Below are positions 1 through 12,670 of a DNA stretch of 64,000 nucleotides, in pieces. Position numbers and translations under genes: made by a program. The notes beneath the pieces were generated by a model. That model ran no database searches. It saw only the letters and a list, made by a program, of their open reading frames with translations, and was not told the DNA's origin. Origin of the DNA: VSJD01 sp041653875 (GTDB taxonomy: Bacteria > Verrucomicrobiota > Kiritimatiellia > JAAZAB01); NCBI GenBank assembly GCA_041653875.1, contig JBAZEM010000002.1:172173-236172 (forward strand). The letters are read 5' to 3'. Numbering within the stretch: position 1 is the stretch's first letter; the number at the start of each line of letters is the position of its first letter.

Positions 1-128
1 CCTTCCTGCCCGCGATGCTGGAGGGAGAACAGACCCTGGTAGATCAGCGGCGCCGCATTGGGCACGCCGAAGACGCCGAACAATCCGCACGCCTCCCGCG
101 GACCTCTCTCGCAATCGTGCAAAGCCAT
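1..128 (-). CDS. purF: Amidophosphoribosyltransferase, N-terminal fragment (runs off the window)
   Basis: The reverse strand from 128 reads MALHDCERGPREACGLFGVF and continues through a YQGLFSLQHRGQE motif to the window edge. That is the start of a class II glutamine amidotransferase domain, and the spacing from the nucleophile Cys14 to LQHRGQE is that of PurF. PurF catalyses the first committed step of purine synthesis, transferring glutamine ammonia to PRPP. The 13 residues before Cys14 look like the short propeptide that many PurF enzymes remove. The ATG at 128 is preceded by AAGGGGAG at good spacing, which fixes the start. Only 42 codons are visible, so the phosphoribosyltransferase half cannot be checked. 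Another class II amidotransferase is possible but less likely. Confidence 0.87.
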   Translation of the reverse strand, partial: MALHDCERGPREACGLFGVFGVPNAAPLIYQGLFSLQHRGQE

Positions 129-246
129 GAAATATCTCCCCTTCGCGACATTTTCCCGCGCCGCCGGAAGCATCCAAACCCGCGGCCACACGGCTCAACG
201 CCGCAAAAACCAAGGACATCGAGGCATCTCTACCAAACGGGCTTTG

Positions 247-275
247 AGCATACCAACGAGGATTCGACAACGCAA
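247..275 (-). promoter_or_regulatory. Candidate sigma-70 promoter of purF
   Basis: On the reverse strand TTGCGT (275-270) is followed after exactly 17 bases by TATGCT (252-247). This lies about 120 bases upstream of the purF ATG. The rest of the 129-429 gap shows no gene; an A/T-rich inverted repeat (AACGCAA / TTGCGTT near 269-296) sits just upstream of the -35 box. The call is from motif match only. Confidence 0.4.
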
Positions 276-429
276 GCTTTTTTAAAATTGCGTTTTTAAA
301 TCGAATTGGCGGGGGCCGACAGCAGAATTCAAGTCGGAAACCATCGCTCAATGCCCGTTAAAACCGGGAAGATCACACATACCGGGTGCGGGGAATTTTG
401 TCAAACTACGGACTTAATGGTTGTGCGCA

Positions 430-834
430 TCAACGATTCAGAAAATCCTCTGCCGCAATGGCGACGATTGGAAAGGCCTTCCGCACAAGTTTGTCGAATG
501 TCACAAATGGCACGCCCAGTTGTTTAGCCAAGACGACGAATTCGCCATCATAGGCGGTGATGTTGTGGTGAAAGGTCAACTCCAGTACATCGTCGGATGG
601 GACCGCGAATTCCCGGCTCTCCCAAAGGGCTTCGGCCTTCCCCATGGTCCTTCTGGCCTGCGAGAGCGACATGCCGGCATGGCGCATATAGAGTGACAGA
701 ATGTTCCGCACCTCCGACCTGCATATCAAGGGCACGGCCCAATCCGCATCCTTGAGAAGCACTGCATCGGCCAATGCGCTTTTGTCGCCCGGGACCAGCA
801 AATAGGCGATGAGATTTGAATCGGCAACGATCAT
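430..834 (-). CDS. vapC: VapC-type PIN-domain toxin
   Basis: This 134-residue protein is a PIN-domain ribonuclease, the toxin of a type II toxin-antitoxin pair. The four acidic residues expected to hold the catalytic Mg2+ are visible: Asp5 (VADSN), Glu41 (RSEVRN), Asp96 (AYDGEFV) and Asp114 (VTFDK). VapC toxins usually cut tRNA or rRNA. The start is taken at 834 because it overlaps the antitoxin stop by four bases (ATGA), the usual translational coupling; an in-frame upstream extension to 1104 runs through the antitoxin gene in another frame and is not credible. The antitoxin gene lies immediately upstream. Confidence 0.87.
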   Translation of the reverse strand: MIVADSNLIAYLLVPGDKSALADAVLLKDADWAVPLICRSEVRNILSLYMRHAGMSLSQARRTMGKAEALWESREFAVPSDDVLELTFHHNITAYDGEFVVLAKQLGVPFVTFDKLVRKAFPIVAIAAEDFLNR

Positions 835-1070
835 GGGCGGCCTTCGTCGGACGCCATCCGGATCAGGCGATCGTTCAATCGGCCCGGAAGGGATGCCCGA
901 TGGTTTCGGATGTCGAGAAGCAAGGCGTTGACATTCACTCTGGCCGGCGCGACGATCGTTTCCAGGCAGGCCAAGGCTTCTTTGTTGAGGCTTCTTCCGT
1001 GTTGTTTCGCCCGTTGCTTGAGGGCGGCGTGAACCGGCTGCGGAATACCCTTTAGAGTTATTGTTTTCAT
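831..1070 (-). CDS. vapB: VapB/FitA-like ribbon-helix-helix antitoxin
   Basis: A 79-residue protein beginning MKTITLKGIPQPVHAALKQR, the typical beta-strand plus helix start of Arc/FitA-type ribbon-helix-helix DNA-binding antitoxins. The C-terminal half, rich in Arg and Leu, would be the segment that wraps the PIN toxin. It is the first gene of a two-gene operon and overlaps vapC by four bases. A perfect palindrome lies 15 bases upstream of the start and is the likely autoregulatory operator. Confidence 0.85.
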   Translation of the reverse strand: MKTITLKGIPQPVHAALKQRAKQHGRSLNKEALACLETIVAPARVNVNALLLDIRNHRASLPGRLNDRLIRMASDEGRP

Positions 1071-1084
1071 GCCGCAACCATATC

Positions 1085-1101
1085 ACAACCATAATGGTTG
1101 T
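1085..1101. promoter_or_regulatory. Palindromic operator of the first vapBC pair
   Basis: Arms ACAACCAT (1085-1092) and ATGGTTGT (1094-1101) are perfect reverse complements around one central base. A third CAACCAT word lies at 1076-1082. The site is 15 bases upstream of the antitoxin ATG, where VapB-VapC complexes usually bind to repress their own operon. It touches the stop codon of the next upstream gene. Confidence 0.6.
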
Positions 1102-1472
1102 CAATGGCGTATGCCGTCAGTTACTCTTGCCAAGTGATAGGTCAGAAACGTGGCGAATCCGATGAATAATACCGGCGAGAATTTGTCTTTGAATGGTATC
1201 AGAAAACTAACCCCCATAAAGATCGGAATTGCCAGAAACACTAATAGATATCGCCACTGCCGCCATTTTCCAACACCTATGAGCATAAGGAACGAACTGC
1301 CGACAAGAACAGCAATGGACACTACGGGGTTCGGAACGTTTTGGGACACCGGTGTCATCGGATCAAAGTAGGCAAACAATTCAAGTGTCGACACAAGGAG
1401 AAACAAAAGGCCCGGAATGGCACAGACGACGAACAATGCCCCTTGGATAATCTTCTGTATGCCAGGTTTCAT
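1101..1472 (-). CDS. Small four-helix membrane protein of unknown function
   Basis: A 123-residue protein with about four hydrophobic segments: roughly residues 10-34, 48-68, 72-92 and 98-116. They are separated by short polar turns such as GKWRQWR. No family motif is recognised. It is read in the same direction as the vapBC pair, and its stop lies at the edge of the vapBC operator, so the toxin-antitoxin promoter must sit inside or at the end of this gene. It could be a conserved inner-membrane protein of this lineage. The coding call rests on length, codon pattern and coherent hydrophobicity. Confidence 0.6.
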   Translation of the reverse strand: MKPGIQKIIQGALFVVCAIPGLLFLLVSTLELFAYFDPMTPVSQNVPNPVVSIAVLVGSSFLMLIGVGKWRQWRYLLVFLAIPIFMGVSFLIPFKDKFSPVLFIGFATFLTYHLARVTDGIRH

Positions 1473-1522
1473 CTGTTAAACCAACGGGGCGCCTGTGGGG
1501 GCAAAACCCTTCACGAGTCGAG

Positions 1523-1966
1523 CTATTCACCCGTGCGTTGTTCCGCACTCCGGTTCTTCAAATATTCCAGAATCAATCCGTTTGGCTCCGCTCCTGACCA
1601 ATGATGTTTTTTGCCGTTGCGCAACCATACAACTCTGAAAGGAGGAACTTCCCTTCGGAACTCCGCCTGACTTAGTTGATGTGGATCAGCAGAAAAATCG
1701 ACGTCAACGCGTTCTATCAGGTTGTCCCAGCCAGGACCACGCAGGTCCGGCGCCGAAAGACAAGCTTCGTGGAGGGCTTCCCAATCCTTGGGCCACGCCT
1801 CGTCATGGGTTTTCATGTGGCAGATGATTGACAGGGCCGCATCCCACTGCGCATACGAGTCACGAACGACTTCGATCGACGAATGAATGATGAAAGCGGC
1901 AAGCCCTGCTCCCGTGGCGAGCAGCGCCAATCCCACGCCGATGGTGATCTTCCATTTCGTTTTCAT
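1523..1966 (-). CDS. Membrane-anchored hypothetical protein
   Basis: A 147-residue protein with a positively charged start (MKTKWK) and one hydrophobic helix at about residues 7-28, then a soluble domain. The soluble part holds the segments AWPKDWEALHEAC and FRVVWLRNGKKHHWSG, which look like an exported domain on a single anchor. The architecture resembles the many single-anchor proteins of Planctomycetes/Verrucomicrobia-type genomes that carry a pseudopilin-like C-terminal domain, but the match is too weak to name a family. It shares strand with the membrane protein at 1101-1472, separated by 50 bases. Confidence 0.6.
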   Translation of the reverse strand: MKTKWKITIGVGLALLATGAGLAAFIIHSSIEVVRDSYAQWDAALSIICHMKTHDEAWPKDWEALHEACLSAPDLRGPGWDNLIERVDVDFSADPHQLSQAEFRREVPPFRVVWLRNGKKHHWSGAEPNGLILEYLKNRSAEQRTGE

Positions 1967-2035
1967 TCACAGAACGAGCCGGCCAAGAAAGGTAATTACC
2001 ACTTCATGGATGGGCGGCAAACGTTATTCCCTGTT

Positions 2036-2062
2036 CACTGGTGTCCCTATGGGACGCCAGTG
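2036..2062. other. Strong hairpin in the 1967-2205 gap
   Basis: CACTGGTGTCCC (2036-2047) pairs with GGGACGCCAGTG (2051-2062) with a single G-U pair and a three-base loop, followed by TTTT on the + strand. It could be a terminator, but no + strand gene ends nearby, so the role is unclear. Confidence 0.4.
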
Positions 2063-2205
2063 TTTTCGATCATCTCTTTCGGCCAACGGCAAGTTGACCT
2101 GCTTTTTGACCCATCAATCGGCGCGCGGGCGCGCCGCAAAACAGGGCCGGACCGGACGGCGGTTTTCGCCAGTACGCCGAAGGCATTGTTCAAAACTTAT
2201 CTCGC

Positions 2206-2583
2206 TCAATACAGGTTCAGGGACATGTGCCGGCCCAGGAGCGCGAAGTGTTTGTCCAGCGAAAAAAGCGACAGGTTGTTCTGGATGGCATGCTGGGCGA
2301 TGATCAAGTCGGGAATGCCAACCTTGTTGATGCCGTTACGGAGGCACGTCGCCTGCATCGCGATGATGCCGTCCCAGTCAAGAGCCAGCGGCACACGCTC
2401 GATCTCGCGAAGGAGGCCAATGAGTTTGCGCTCTCCACGAACGAGAAGCGGCGGCGTCAGTTCAGCCAGAACGAGGTCGTTGGTGACAAGGAGCCCCTCT
2501 TCGATCAACCAATCCACCGTTGCCACATCGTCCACACCGCGAAAATAGGCCACCCAAACCGAGCTGTCGATTAGAACTTTCAT
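2206..2583 (-). CDS. vapC: VapC-type PIN-domain toxin (second pair)
   Basis: A 125-residue PIN-domain protein starting MKVLIDSSVWVAYFRG. The expected acidic quartet is present at Asp6, Glu41, Asp92 (GIPDLIIA) and Asp110 (FSLDKHF). This is the classical VapC layout, including the TNDLVLAEL segment. It is a predicted toxic endoribonuclease. It overlaps the upstream antitoxin by four bases and is the second gene of its operon. It is clearly different in sequence from the toxin at 430-834, so the two pairs are separate acquisitions, not a local duplication. Confidence 0.9.
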   Translation of the reverse strand: MKVLIDSSVWVAYFRGVDDVATVDWLIEEGLLVTNDLVLAELTPPLLVRGERKLIGLLREIERVPLALDWDGIIAMQATCLRNGINKVGIPDLIIAQHAIQNNLSLFSLDKHFALLGRHMSLNLY

Positions 2584-2774
2584 ACGCGTTTTCGGACAGC
2601 ATTCAAATCCAGGTCTATATCCATCCGGCCCCTGAATTGCCTCAACGCCTGAAGCCGGTTCTTCCGCACGAGGTCTTGCAGGGCCGTGATGATCACAGCC
2701 GTCTTAGTCTTCTGCTGGGAAACCTTCATCGCCGCTTGCACAAGCACGTCAGGCAAGTCCAGTGTCGTTCTCAT
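2580..2774 (-). CDS. vapB: VapB-type antitoxin (second pair)
   Basis: A 64-residue protein starting MRTTLDLPDVLVQAAMK, the short ribbon-helix-helix form of VapB (DUF2191-like): one beta strand, a helix, then a basic helix and an acidic C-terminal tail (GRMDIDLDLN) that should dock on the toxin. It is the promoter-proximal gene, with a large perfect inverted repeat only 10 bases upstream of the ATG. Confidence 0.87.
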   Translation of the reverse strand: MRTTLDLPDVLVQAAMKVSQQKTKTAVIITALQDLVRKNRLQALRQFRGRMDIDLDLNAVRKRV

Positions 2775-2783
2775 CGCCCCTCC

Positions 2784-2823
2784 ATTCTATATGCATCCTA
2801 ATCGCCTTTAATGCATATAGAAT
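2784..2823. promoter_or_regulatory. 13-bp inverted-repeat operator of the second vapBC pair
   Basis: ATTCTATATGCAT (2784-2796) and ATGCATATAGAAT (2811-2823) are perfect 13-base reverse complements separated by 14 bases. Position and symmetry fit a two-dimer VapB operator covering the promoter. TATGCAT-type A/T-rich arms stand out from the GC-rich surroundings. Confidence 0.7.
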
Positions 2824-2993
2824 ATGCTTCCGCCCTCGCCATGTCCATATCTTTTTATTGCCCAACGGCCCGAATGAGCCGCAGCGCAGTCCGATAACGG
2901 CACGCCCGCGCGCAAGATATTTAGATATGGCAGGACTTCGTTATGCGGAGTCAACGACAAACCGGCGGGGAAAGCAATGGGGCAGTGACGCAG

Positions 2994-3250
2994 GGGTGTG
3001 GATGCGGTTCGATAGAACCGCGGATTGCCGTTCTGGCGAACGGCCGCTGTAACTGCTCAGGAGTCAGAATTCAGGAGTCAGTAGTCAGAATACGGAACCC
3101 GTATAGGCCAAGCGAATACGAAGAGAATCGGCGCTAAACACAAGGCCTTGGCGGAATGTCTGTCGCGTTCTTCCGATTCTTACGTATTTTATTCTGTATC
3201 CTGAATTCTGACTCCTGACTACCTGAGTTGTTACCGGCCGCTACACCTGA
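2994..3250. repeat. Nested palindromic repeat island (2824-3292 gap)
   Basis: No gene is visible in the 2824-3292 gap. The hairpins GCGGTTCGATAGAACCGC (3004-3021) and GCCGTTCTGGCGAACGGC (3027-3044) lead into CGGCCGCTGTAAC. A matching GTTACCGGCCGCT segment closes the island near 3230-3242. The same hairpin pair recurs, in reverse orientation, at 56823-56900, and in altered order near 58775-58820. A 172-bp element with its own inverted ends (3056-3227) appears to be inserted in the middle. Confidence 0.6.
3056..3227. repeat. 172-bp element with inverted AGGAGTCAGAATTCAGGA ends
   Basis: The 18-base word AGGAGTCAGAATTCAGGA at 3059-3076 is repeated as a perfect reverse complement at 3199-3216, and the outer ends read CTCAGG...CCTGAG. 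The interior has no reading frame of note. The same terminal words flank the four-helix-bundle relic at 21858-22029, which is also 172 bp between the same outer words, and a half copy lies upstream of lptF near 40551-40576. Confidence 0.6.
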
Positions 3251-3292
3251 TACGCGACGCCCGGTCTTGTCATGCATATGTCTTCCCCCACG

Positions 3293-4760
3293 TCATTGAC
3301 CCGTTACCCGGGAAAGCAAGCCCATGATCTCGCGCGCGGCGGCCATGCCATCGGCGATGGCCCGGGCCACGAGGGATGGGCCGCTGCGGATGTCGCCGGC
3401 AATAAATACGCCCGGAATACTTGTCGTATGCGCTTCAGCCGTTTTGACGCCGGCCTGGCCGCCTGCCCGCCATGCTATCCGCGGCGAGATTGCAGGCGGG
3501 GCATGTTCAAGATGGAGACTGGCGGCGATGCGCTCCCAGCCGGTCACCACATACCCCAGGGCCAGCAAAACCAATTCGGCTTCCACCGTGAACTCCGTGC
3601 CCGGGCGCGGGATGAATTCAAGCCGCCCATCCGCCTGGCGGCGCGCTTCAACTTCGACGCAATCCAGGGCGGTGACGCGGCCGTTCCGGCCGTGAAACTT
3701 CAGTGTGTTGACCCCCCAGCGCCGAACGCCGCCTTCCTTGTGGCTGGTCGAGTCGCGCCGGATAACGGGCCACATGGGCCATGGCATCGCGGCGGTTCGC
3801 GCCTTGGGCGGCTCGGGCAAAATTTCCAACTGCGTAACGCTTTTGGCGCCTTGCCGGATGGCGGTCCCCAGGCAGTCGGCGCCTGTGTCGCCGCCGCCGA
3901 TAATCACGACGTTTTTACCGCGCGCATCGATGTCCTCCGCGGATCCCAACCGCTCCCCCGTATTTTTTTTATTCTGGGCGGCAAGATAATCCATGGCGAA
4001 ATGAATGCCCGCCAAATCGCGGCCGGGGACCTTTAAATCCCTGGGCTCACTCGCTCCGCCGCACAGGCAAATGGCGTTGAAACGGCTTTGCAGATATTTG
4101 CCGGATATATCCGTCCCGACATTCACCCCGGTCTCGAAACGGACGCCTTCCTGTTCCATGAGCCGGATACGCCGGTCTAAAACCCATTTTTCCAGTTTGA
4201 AATCCGGGATGCCGTAACGCAGCATCCCGCCGATCTTTGCGGCGCGCTCATAAACCACGACCTGGTATCCGGCCTTGTTAAGCGTGGCGGCCGCGGCCAG
4301 GCCGGCCGGACCGGATCCAATCACCGCGATCTTCTCCTCAAGGCGTTTTGAGGGAGGCATCGGCTTAAGATAGCCCTTGGCGAACCCCCGCTCGACGATC
4401 GCCAGCTCGATTTGCCGGATCGTCACGGCCTCGTCATTGATGGCGAGCACACAGGACGCTTCGCAAAGGGCCGGACAAAGCCGCGCCGTGAATTCAGGCA
4501 GGGGATTGGCCGCGAGCAGGAGCGCCAGCGCCTCTTCCCAGCGTTCCTGCCAAGCCAGGTCGTTCAATTCCGGGATCGTATTCGCCAGCGGACAGCCGTA
4601 GCCGTGGCAGAAAGGCGTGCCGCACTCCATACAGCGCGCCAACTGGGCACGGAGCGCTTCGTCCGCGAATGGAATCTCGACGGCCTTGAAGTCCTTGATG
4701 CGCTCATGCGCGGGACGATAGCCGGGCTCCTGGCGCGCGTGCTCCAAAAATCCTCCGGTT

Positions 4761-4768
<8 letters not shown>
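3293..4768 (-). CDS. gltD: Glutamate synthase (NADPH) small subunit
   Basis: A 491-residue FAD-dependent NAD(P)H oxidoreductase that feeds electrons to GltB. N-terminal Cys clusters for two 4Fe-4S centres are visible (CMECGTPFCHGYGCP and CPALCEASC). These are followed by an FAD-binding GSGPAGLAAA, the NADPH-binding GGGDTGADCLGTA, and the C-terminal FAD motif GVFIAGDIRSGPSLVARAIADG. The start MGKTGGFLEHARQEPGYRP matches the family and overlaps the gltB stop (ATGGGTAA), so the longer start at 4798 is rejected. Just before the C-terminal GD motif the protein carries an unusual segment (about residues 423-436, PPAISPRIAWRAGG) encoded by a copy of the dispersed palindromic element described separately. 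Confidence 0.95.
3462..3501. repeat. Palindromic element inside gltD (diverged copy)
   Basis: CCTGCCCGC ... TTGCAGGCGGG, a diverged copy of the element also found at 24282-24317, 33762-33798 and 41753-41789. It lies in frame within gltD and encodes a low-conservation stretch just before the GVFIAGD motif. Confidence 0.6.
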
Positions 4769-9296
<4,528 letters not shown>

Positions 9297-9422
9297 TGGC
9301 ATTCTCCCGACATCCAACTGACGACACCTAAACACGCACACTATCGCAAAAATCATCCGTTTGCCAAGCATAGTATTTCAGATAATTACTAACGTTCTCA
9401 TAATAGGCCAGACGTGAAATTG

Positions 9423-9577
9423 TCGCCGGTTTACACCGGCGGCTACGTAGCCGCGCCTGTGAAGGCGTGGATTCCTAAGACAGCCACGGCGTCACCGCCG
9501 CGGCCACATGATATAAGAGTTTGCCTTTTCCCGAGGGAGTGGGGATGAATTTCGTAGCCGCGCCTGTGAAGGCGTGG
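9423..9577. repeat. Repeat cluster in the gltB-radical SAM spacer
   Basis: The 24-base string beginning GTAGCCGCGCCTGTGAAG occurs identically at 9447-9470 and 9554-9577. Between them lies GCCACGGCGTCACCGCCGCGG, part of the hairpin mosaic seen again near 33714, 49490 and 55720. The rest of the 9297-9705 gap, between two divergent genes, shows no coding sequence; a clear promoter was not found. Confidence 0.65.
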
Positions 9578-9705
9578 CTCTTCCAAAACCATGTCCATTC
9601 TATTTCGGGAATGTTAATATCTTGACGTCCATAGAATTCTGCGTGAAGGCCGAACCTAAAATTTCCAGTTTCATCCTCCATCCTTTTCATCTATCCTGCT
9701 TCCCT

Positions 9706-11034
9706 ATGCGGAGTCGGCCAACAACAGTTGCGGCGGATTGCAGGGGCCGGATCGTCGATCTGCCCGGACTGGCCGCCGCCGGACGCAGTGGCCACACGGT
9801 CTATCCGCTGGATGGCGCCCAACTCATACCCCTGCCCGCCGGCAGTGACCTCTACCTACTGCCAAAGCGGCAGGCACTGGGTTTTGACGCTGACGGCAGG
9901 ATAGTTGCCGCTGACGGGCGATACACCGCCGTGGCGGCCTTCCTGCCGCCCGGCTACACGACCCTCTCGCTGGCCGCCTTCCAGAGCGGCGCCGCGGCGC
10001 CAAGACTTCCGCTCTATTGCTACGGCGCCGTCGCCTGGTATCGCGGCGGATTCCACGTCCCGGCCTTGCGGGTGGATTCCGATCCCAAGCACGATCCCAG
10101 CCGCTGGGACCGGCGCACGGTTGGCCGGCAGGTCAAAGCCTGGCTCAAGCGCTATCCGGCCAACCGCCTGATCGCGCACCATGGGCTGGTCTGCGCGTTG
10201 CAGTACGCTTGTCCCAATGCGATCAACCTGTTCCTGCGGCGCTGGGAGGCGCCGGTGGCCGTATCGGGCGGGTGTAACGCCAAATGCCAGGGGTGCATTT
10301 CCAAACAAGCCGCGCCGGATGTAAAATCGCCGCAGAACCGAATCGGTTTTGTTCCCACAGTGGAGGAGATCGTCGAATTGGCGGTCCAACATCTTGAGCA
10401 AGCCCCGCGCGCCATGATCAGCTTCGGCCAGGGCTGTGAGGGCGAGCCGCTCCTGCAGGGCGACCTTATCGAAACGGCCATTCGCGCGATTCGTCGGCAA
10501 ACCGGACGCGGAACCTTGCACCTCAACACCAACGGCAGTTTGCCCAAGACAGTGGCACGCTTGGTTGACGCGGGATTGGACAGCATCCGCGTGTCGCTGA
10601 ACAGCGCGCGCGAGCCGCTTTACACGGCTTATTACAACTGCCAAAACTATTCCTTTGCCGATGTCAAACAGACGCTCCGGATTGCCGGCCGGGGCGGATT
10701 GTGGACCTCTCTGAACTATCTGACCTTTCCCGGCGTCACGGACGATGAAAAAGAATACGCCGCGCTGGCCAAACTGCTGGCCGCCGTAAAGCCGCGGATG
10801 ATCCAATGGCGCAACCTCAATATCGACCCCGACTGGTATATGCAGACCGTTGACCGCGCCGTGCCGGCGCGCCGCCGCCGGATCATGGGCATCCCCGAGC
10901 TCATGCGAAGGTTAAATACGGAGTTCCCGGAAATCCGCTTCGGCTATTTCAATCCGCCGGCGAAAAGTGAACCGAGAATGGCAGCTACTCAGATTTTCAA
11001 CTACGAAACACGCAAAATTCACGAAACAAATTAA
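9706..11034 (+). CDS. Radical SAM protein of unknown substrate
   Basis: A 442-residue radical SAM protein. The cluster motif is CNAKCQGC (C-x3-C-x2-C), preceded by an N-terminal domain of about 180 residues with no recognised motif. The motif is followed by typical barrel features: SFGQGCEGEPLL (the GGEP-like SAM contact), HLNTNGSLP and DSIRVSLNS. The ATG at 9706 begins MRSRPTTVAADCRGRIV; the reading frame upstream is open but has no ribosome site. The last 18 or so residues (from about MAATQIFNYETRKIHETN) are encoded by a dispersed TACGAAACACGC-type repeat, so the original C-terminus has probably been replaced. No neighbour suggests the substrate. Confidence 0.82.
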   Translation: MRSRPTTVAADCRGRIVDLPGLAAAGRSGHTVYPLDGAQLIPLPAGSDLYLLPKRQALGFDADGRIVAADGRYTAVAAFLPPGYTTLSLAAFQSGAAAPRLPLYCYGAVAWYRGGFHVPALRVDSDPKHDPSRWDRRTVGRQVKAWLKRYPANRLIAHHGLVCALQYACPNAINLFLRRWEAPVAVSGGCNAKCQGCISKQAAPDVKSPQNRIGFVPTVEEIVELAVQHLEQAPRAMISFGQGCEGEPLLQGDLIETAIRAIRRQTGRGTLHLNTNGSLPKTVARLVDAGLDSIRVSLNSAREPLYTAYYNCQNYSFADVKQTLRIAGRGGLWTSLNYLTFPGVTDDEKEYAALAKLLAAVKPRMIQWRNLNIDPDWYMQTVDRAVPARRRRIMGIPELMRRLNTEFPEIRFGYFNPPAKSEPRMAATQIFNYETRKIHETN

Positions 11035-11103
11035 GAGAGCTGACTTTGGACATCCAAAAATTTATTTCTCCCATTTTCGCGCTTTTCGCGTATTTCGTAG
11101 TTG
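10998..11103. repeat. Inverted repeat overlapping the radical SAM gene end
   Basis: CAACTACGAAACACGC (10998-11013) and GCGTATTTCGTAGTTG (11088-11103) are near-perfect reverse complements. The first arm forms the last codons of the upstream gene. Related CCACGAAACACACG words occur at 17069-17095, 19671-19685 and 41699-41865. Confidence 0.6.
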
Positions 11104-11147
11104 TCATTTTCTTCAGCTGAGCAGTTACAACAAAATGGAGGATGCCC

Positions 11148-12545
11148 ATGAAAATCGTTAAGAAAATCCTGAAATGGCTGGGAATCGGCATTGGCGCGTT
11201 GCTGGTTCTGATAATTCTGGCCTCGCTCGTCATGAATGTGGTCTTCAGCCGCGAACTCCGGCAAACCATGGCCCAGCTTAAGGCCGAGGGCCGCGCGCTG
11301 ACCGTCGCCGAAATCCGGCCCGCGCCGGTCCCGGATGACCAGAACGCGGCGCCGCTCATGCAGAAAGCCGCTGAATTGATGGGGTATGGTTTGGGCACTA
11401 ATCCGCCCCCAAAGGCGGCCCCCGCAATCAAAGAGTTGTCCGACCTGATTAACTCTAATCAAACGGCGGATATTTCCACATGGCCGATTGCGCACCGCGA
11501 AGCTCTGCCACGCCTGATCCAGGCCCCGGAAATGACACAACTTTTTGCCGTTCTGCATGAAGCCTCGCAAATGCCCGGCTATAATAACAATCTGAAATAC
11601 GAGGATGGACTGAACATATTTCCGCCTAATTTGGGTCCGGTCCGGCAAACGACCAGGCTCCTTATTATCAATGCCGAACTGACTGCTCAAAACGGAAATA
11701 CTGAAAAGGCTTGGGCAACCGTTTTAGAAGCATTGAAACTGGTTGATCTCTTGCAACAAGAGCCGATTCTGGTCACCCAGTTAACACGCGTCGCCTGCGA
11801 CAGAGCAATTATTGATTGTATGGAGCGCATGGCCAACAAAACCGATATCCCAGCCGATCAAGCTCGCACTATAATCGCAGAATTGGCGCACCACACCGAC
11901 ACCACACCATGGATTCGGGCCATGGATTTTGACCGAATGATGATGGGAACGTTGTATTTTCAAATTATCCAGTATGGTTCTTTCACAAATTGTAACACGC
12001 GTGTATTCACGGAGATGAACATCCGTCGAAGGCTTTACAGGGCATTTGGATTCCCAATGCTCGGTCTCTTGAAAAGAGATTGCTCTGTTTATCTTAAACT
12101 GATGTCCCAGATTCAAGATCACTACAAAGTTCCTTACTGGGAGGCTGCCGAAACGATCCGTAATCATCCGCTTGATCAACAAATCCCACGTTTCTGTACT
12201 TGGACCCGCTCGACACTTACGGGATCAGAATACGGACTGGTCGCTTGCAAAGCGACGCACGACGCCGCCATCGCTGTCGCCCGCGTGGGCCTGGGACTAA
12301 AACTGTTCAAGCAGAAAAACGGGGCCTACCCGGAAACGCTGGACAACCTGGCGCCCGAATTCATAGACGCCATCCCGCTCGATCCTTTTACCGGAAAGGC
12401 GCTCATCTACCGCAAGGCTGAGGCCGGATTCATTCTCTATAGCCTGGGTCCCAATCAGCGGGATGACAACGGCACGCCCCGGCCGACCGGCAAGAACGTT
12501 ACAGGCAAAGAGCCTTACGATATCGTCTGGCAATGCGCAAAATGA
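11148..12545 (+). CDS. Membrane-anchored protein with pseudopilin-like C-terminal domain
   Basis: A 465-residue protein with a basic N-terminus (MKIVKKILKW), one membrane helix at about residues 12-35, and a large helical exported domain (about 40-380). The C-terminal block, LFKQKNGAYPETLDNLAPEFIDAIPLDPFTGK ending in GFILYSLGPNQRDDNG, is the GYP-x-L / DPF-x-G / YSLGPN pattern. It is shared by type II pseudopilin GspG-like domains and many PVC-group anchored proteins. GGAGG six bases before the ATG at 11148 decides the start over the ATG at 11142. The function is unknown; a structural or envelope role is inferred from topology only. Confidence 0.75.
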   Translation: MKIVKKILKWLGIGIGALLVLIILASLVMNVVFSRELRQTMAQLKAEGRALTVAEIRPAPVPDDQNAAPLMQKAAELMGYGLGTNPPPKAAPAIKELSDLINSNQTADISTWPIAHREALPRLIQAPEMTQLFAVLHEASQMPGYNNNLKYEDGLNIFPPNLGPVRQTTRLLIINAELTAQNGNTEKAWATVLEALKLVDLLQQEPILVTQLTRVACDRAIIDCMERMANKTDIPADQARTIIAELAHHTDTTPWIRAMDFDRMMMGTLYFQIIQYGSFTNCNTRVFTEMNIRRRLYRAFGFPMLGLLKRDCSVYLKLMSQIQDHYKVPYWEAAETIRNHPLDQQIPRFCTWTRSTLTGSEYGLVACKATHDAAIAVARVGLGLKLFKQKNGAYPETLDNLAPEFIDAIPLDPFTGKALIYRKAEAGFILYSLGPNQRDDNGTPRPTGKNVTGKEPYDIVWQCAK

Positions 12546-12572
12546 GGAAATTGGAAAGACCGCTTCAAAAGT

Positions 12573-12662
12573 AGCCGCAAAAAGGCGCAAAAACCGCAAA
12601 ATAAGAACAACTGAAATGCCCCAATTCTTACATTTTTGTGAATCTTGCGCCTTTTTGCGGCT
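12573..12662. repeat. Inverted repeat with 18-bp arms
   Basis: AGCCGCAAAAAGGCGCAA (12573-12590) and TTGCGCCTTTTTGCGGCT (12645-12662) are exact reverse complements. The loop of 54 bases is too long for a classical terminator. Confidence 0.65.
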
Positions 12663-12670
12663 ATTTGCGT

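Noticed and set aside
835..1104. N-terminal extension of the first VapC to 224 residues
   Set aside because: The extension overlaps the VapB antitoxin gene out of frame; the four-base coupled start at 834 matches VapC length and its Asp5.
9574..9705. Longer start for the radical SAM gene at 9574
   Set aside because: The extra 44 residues are encoded by repeat-bearing spacer DNA with no ribosome site; the ATG at 9706 begins the conserved-looking part.
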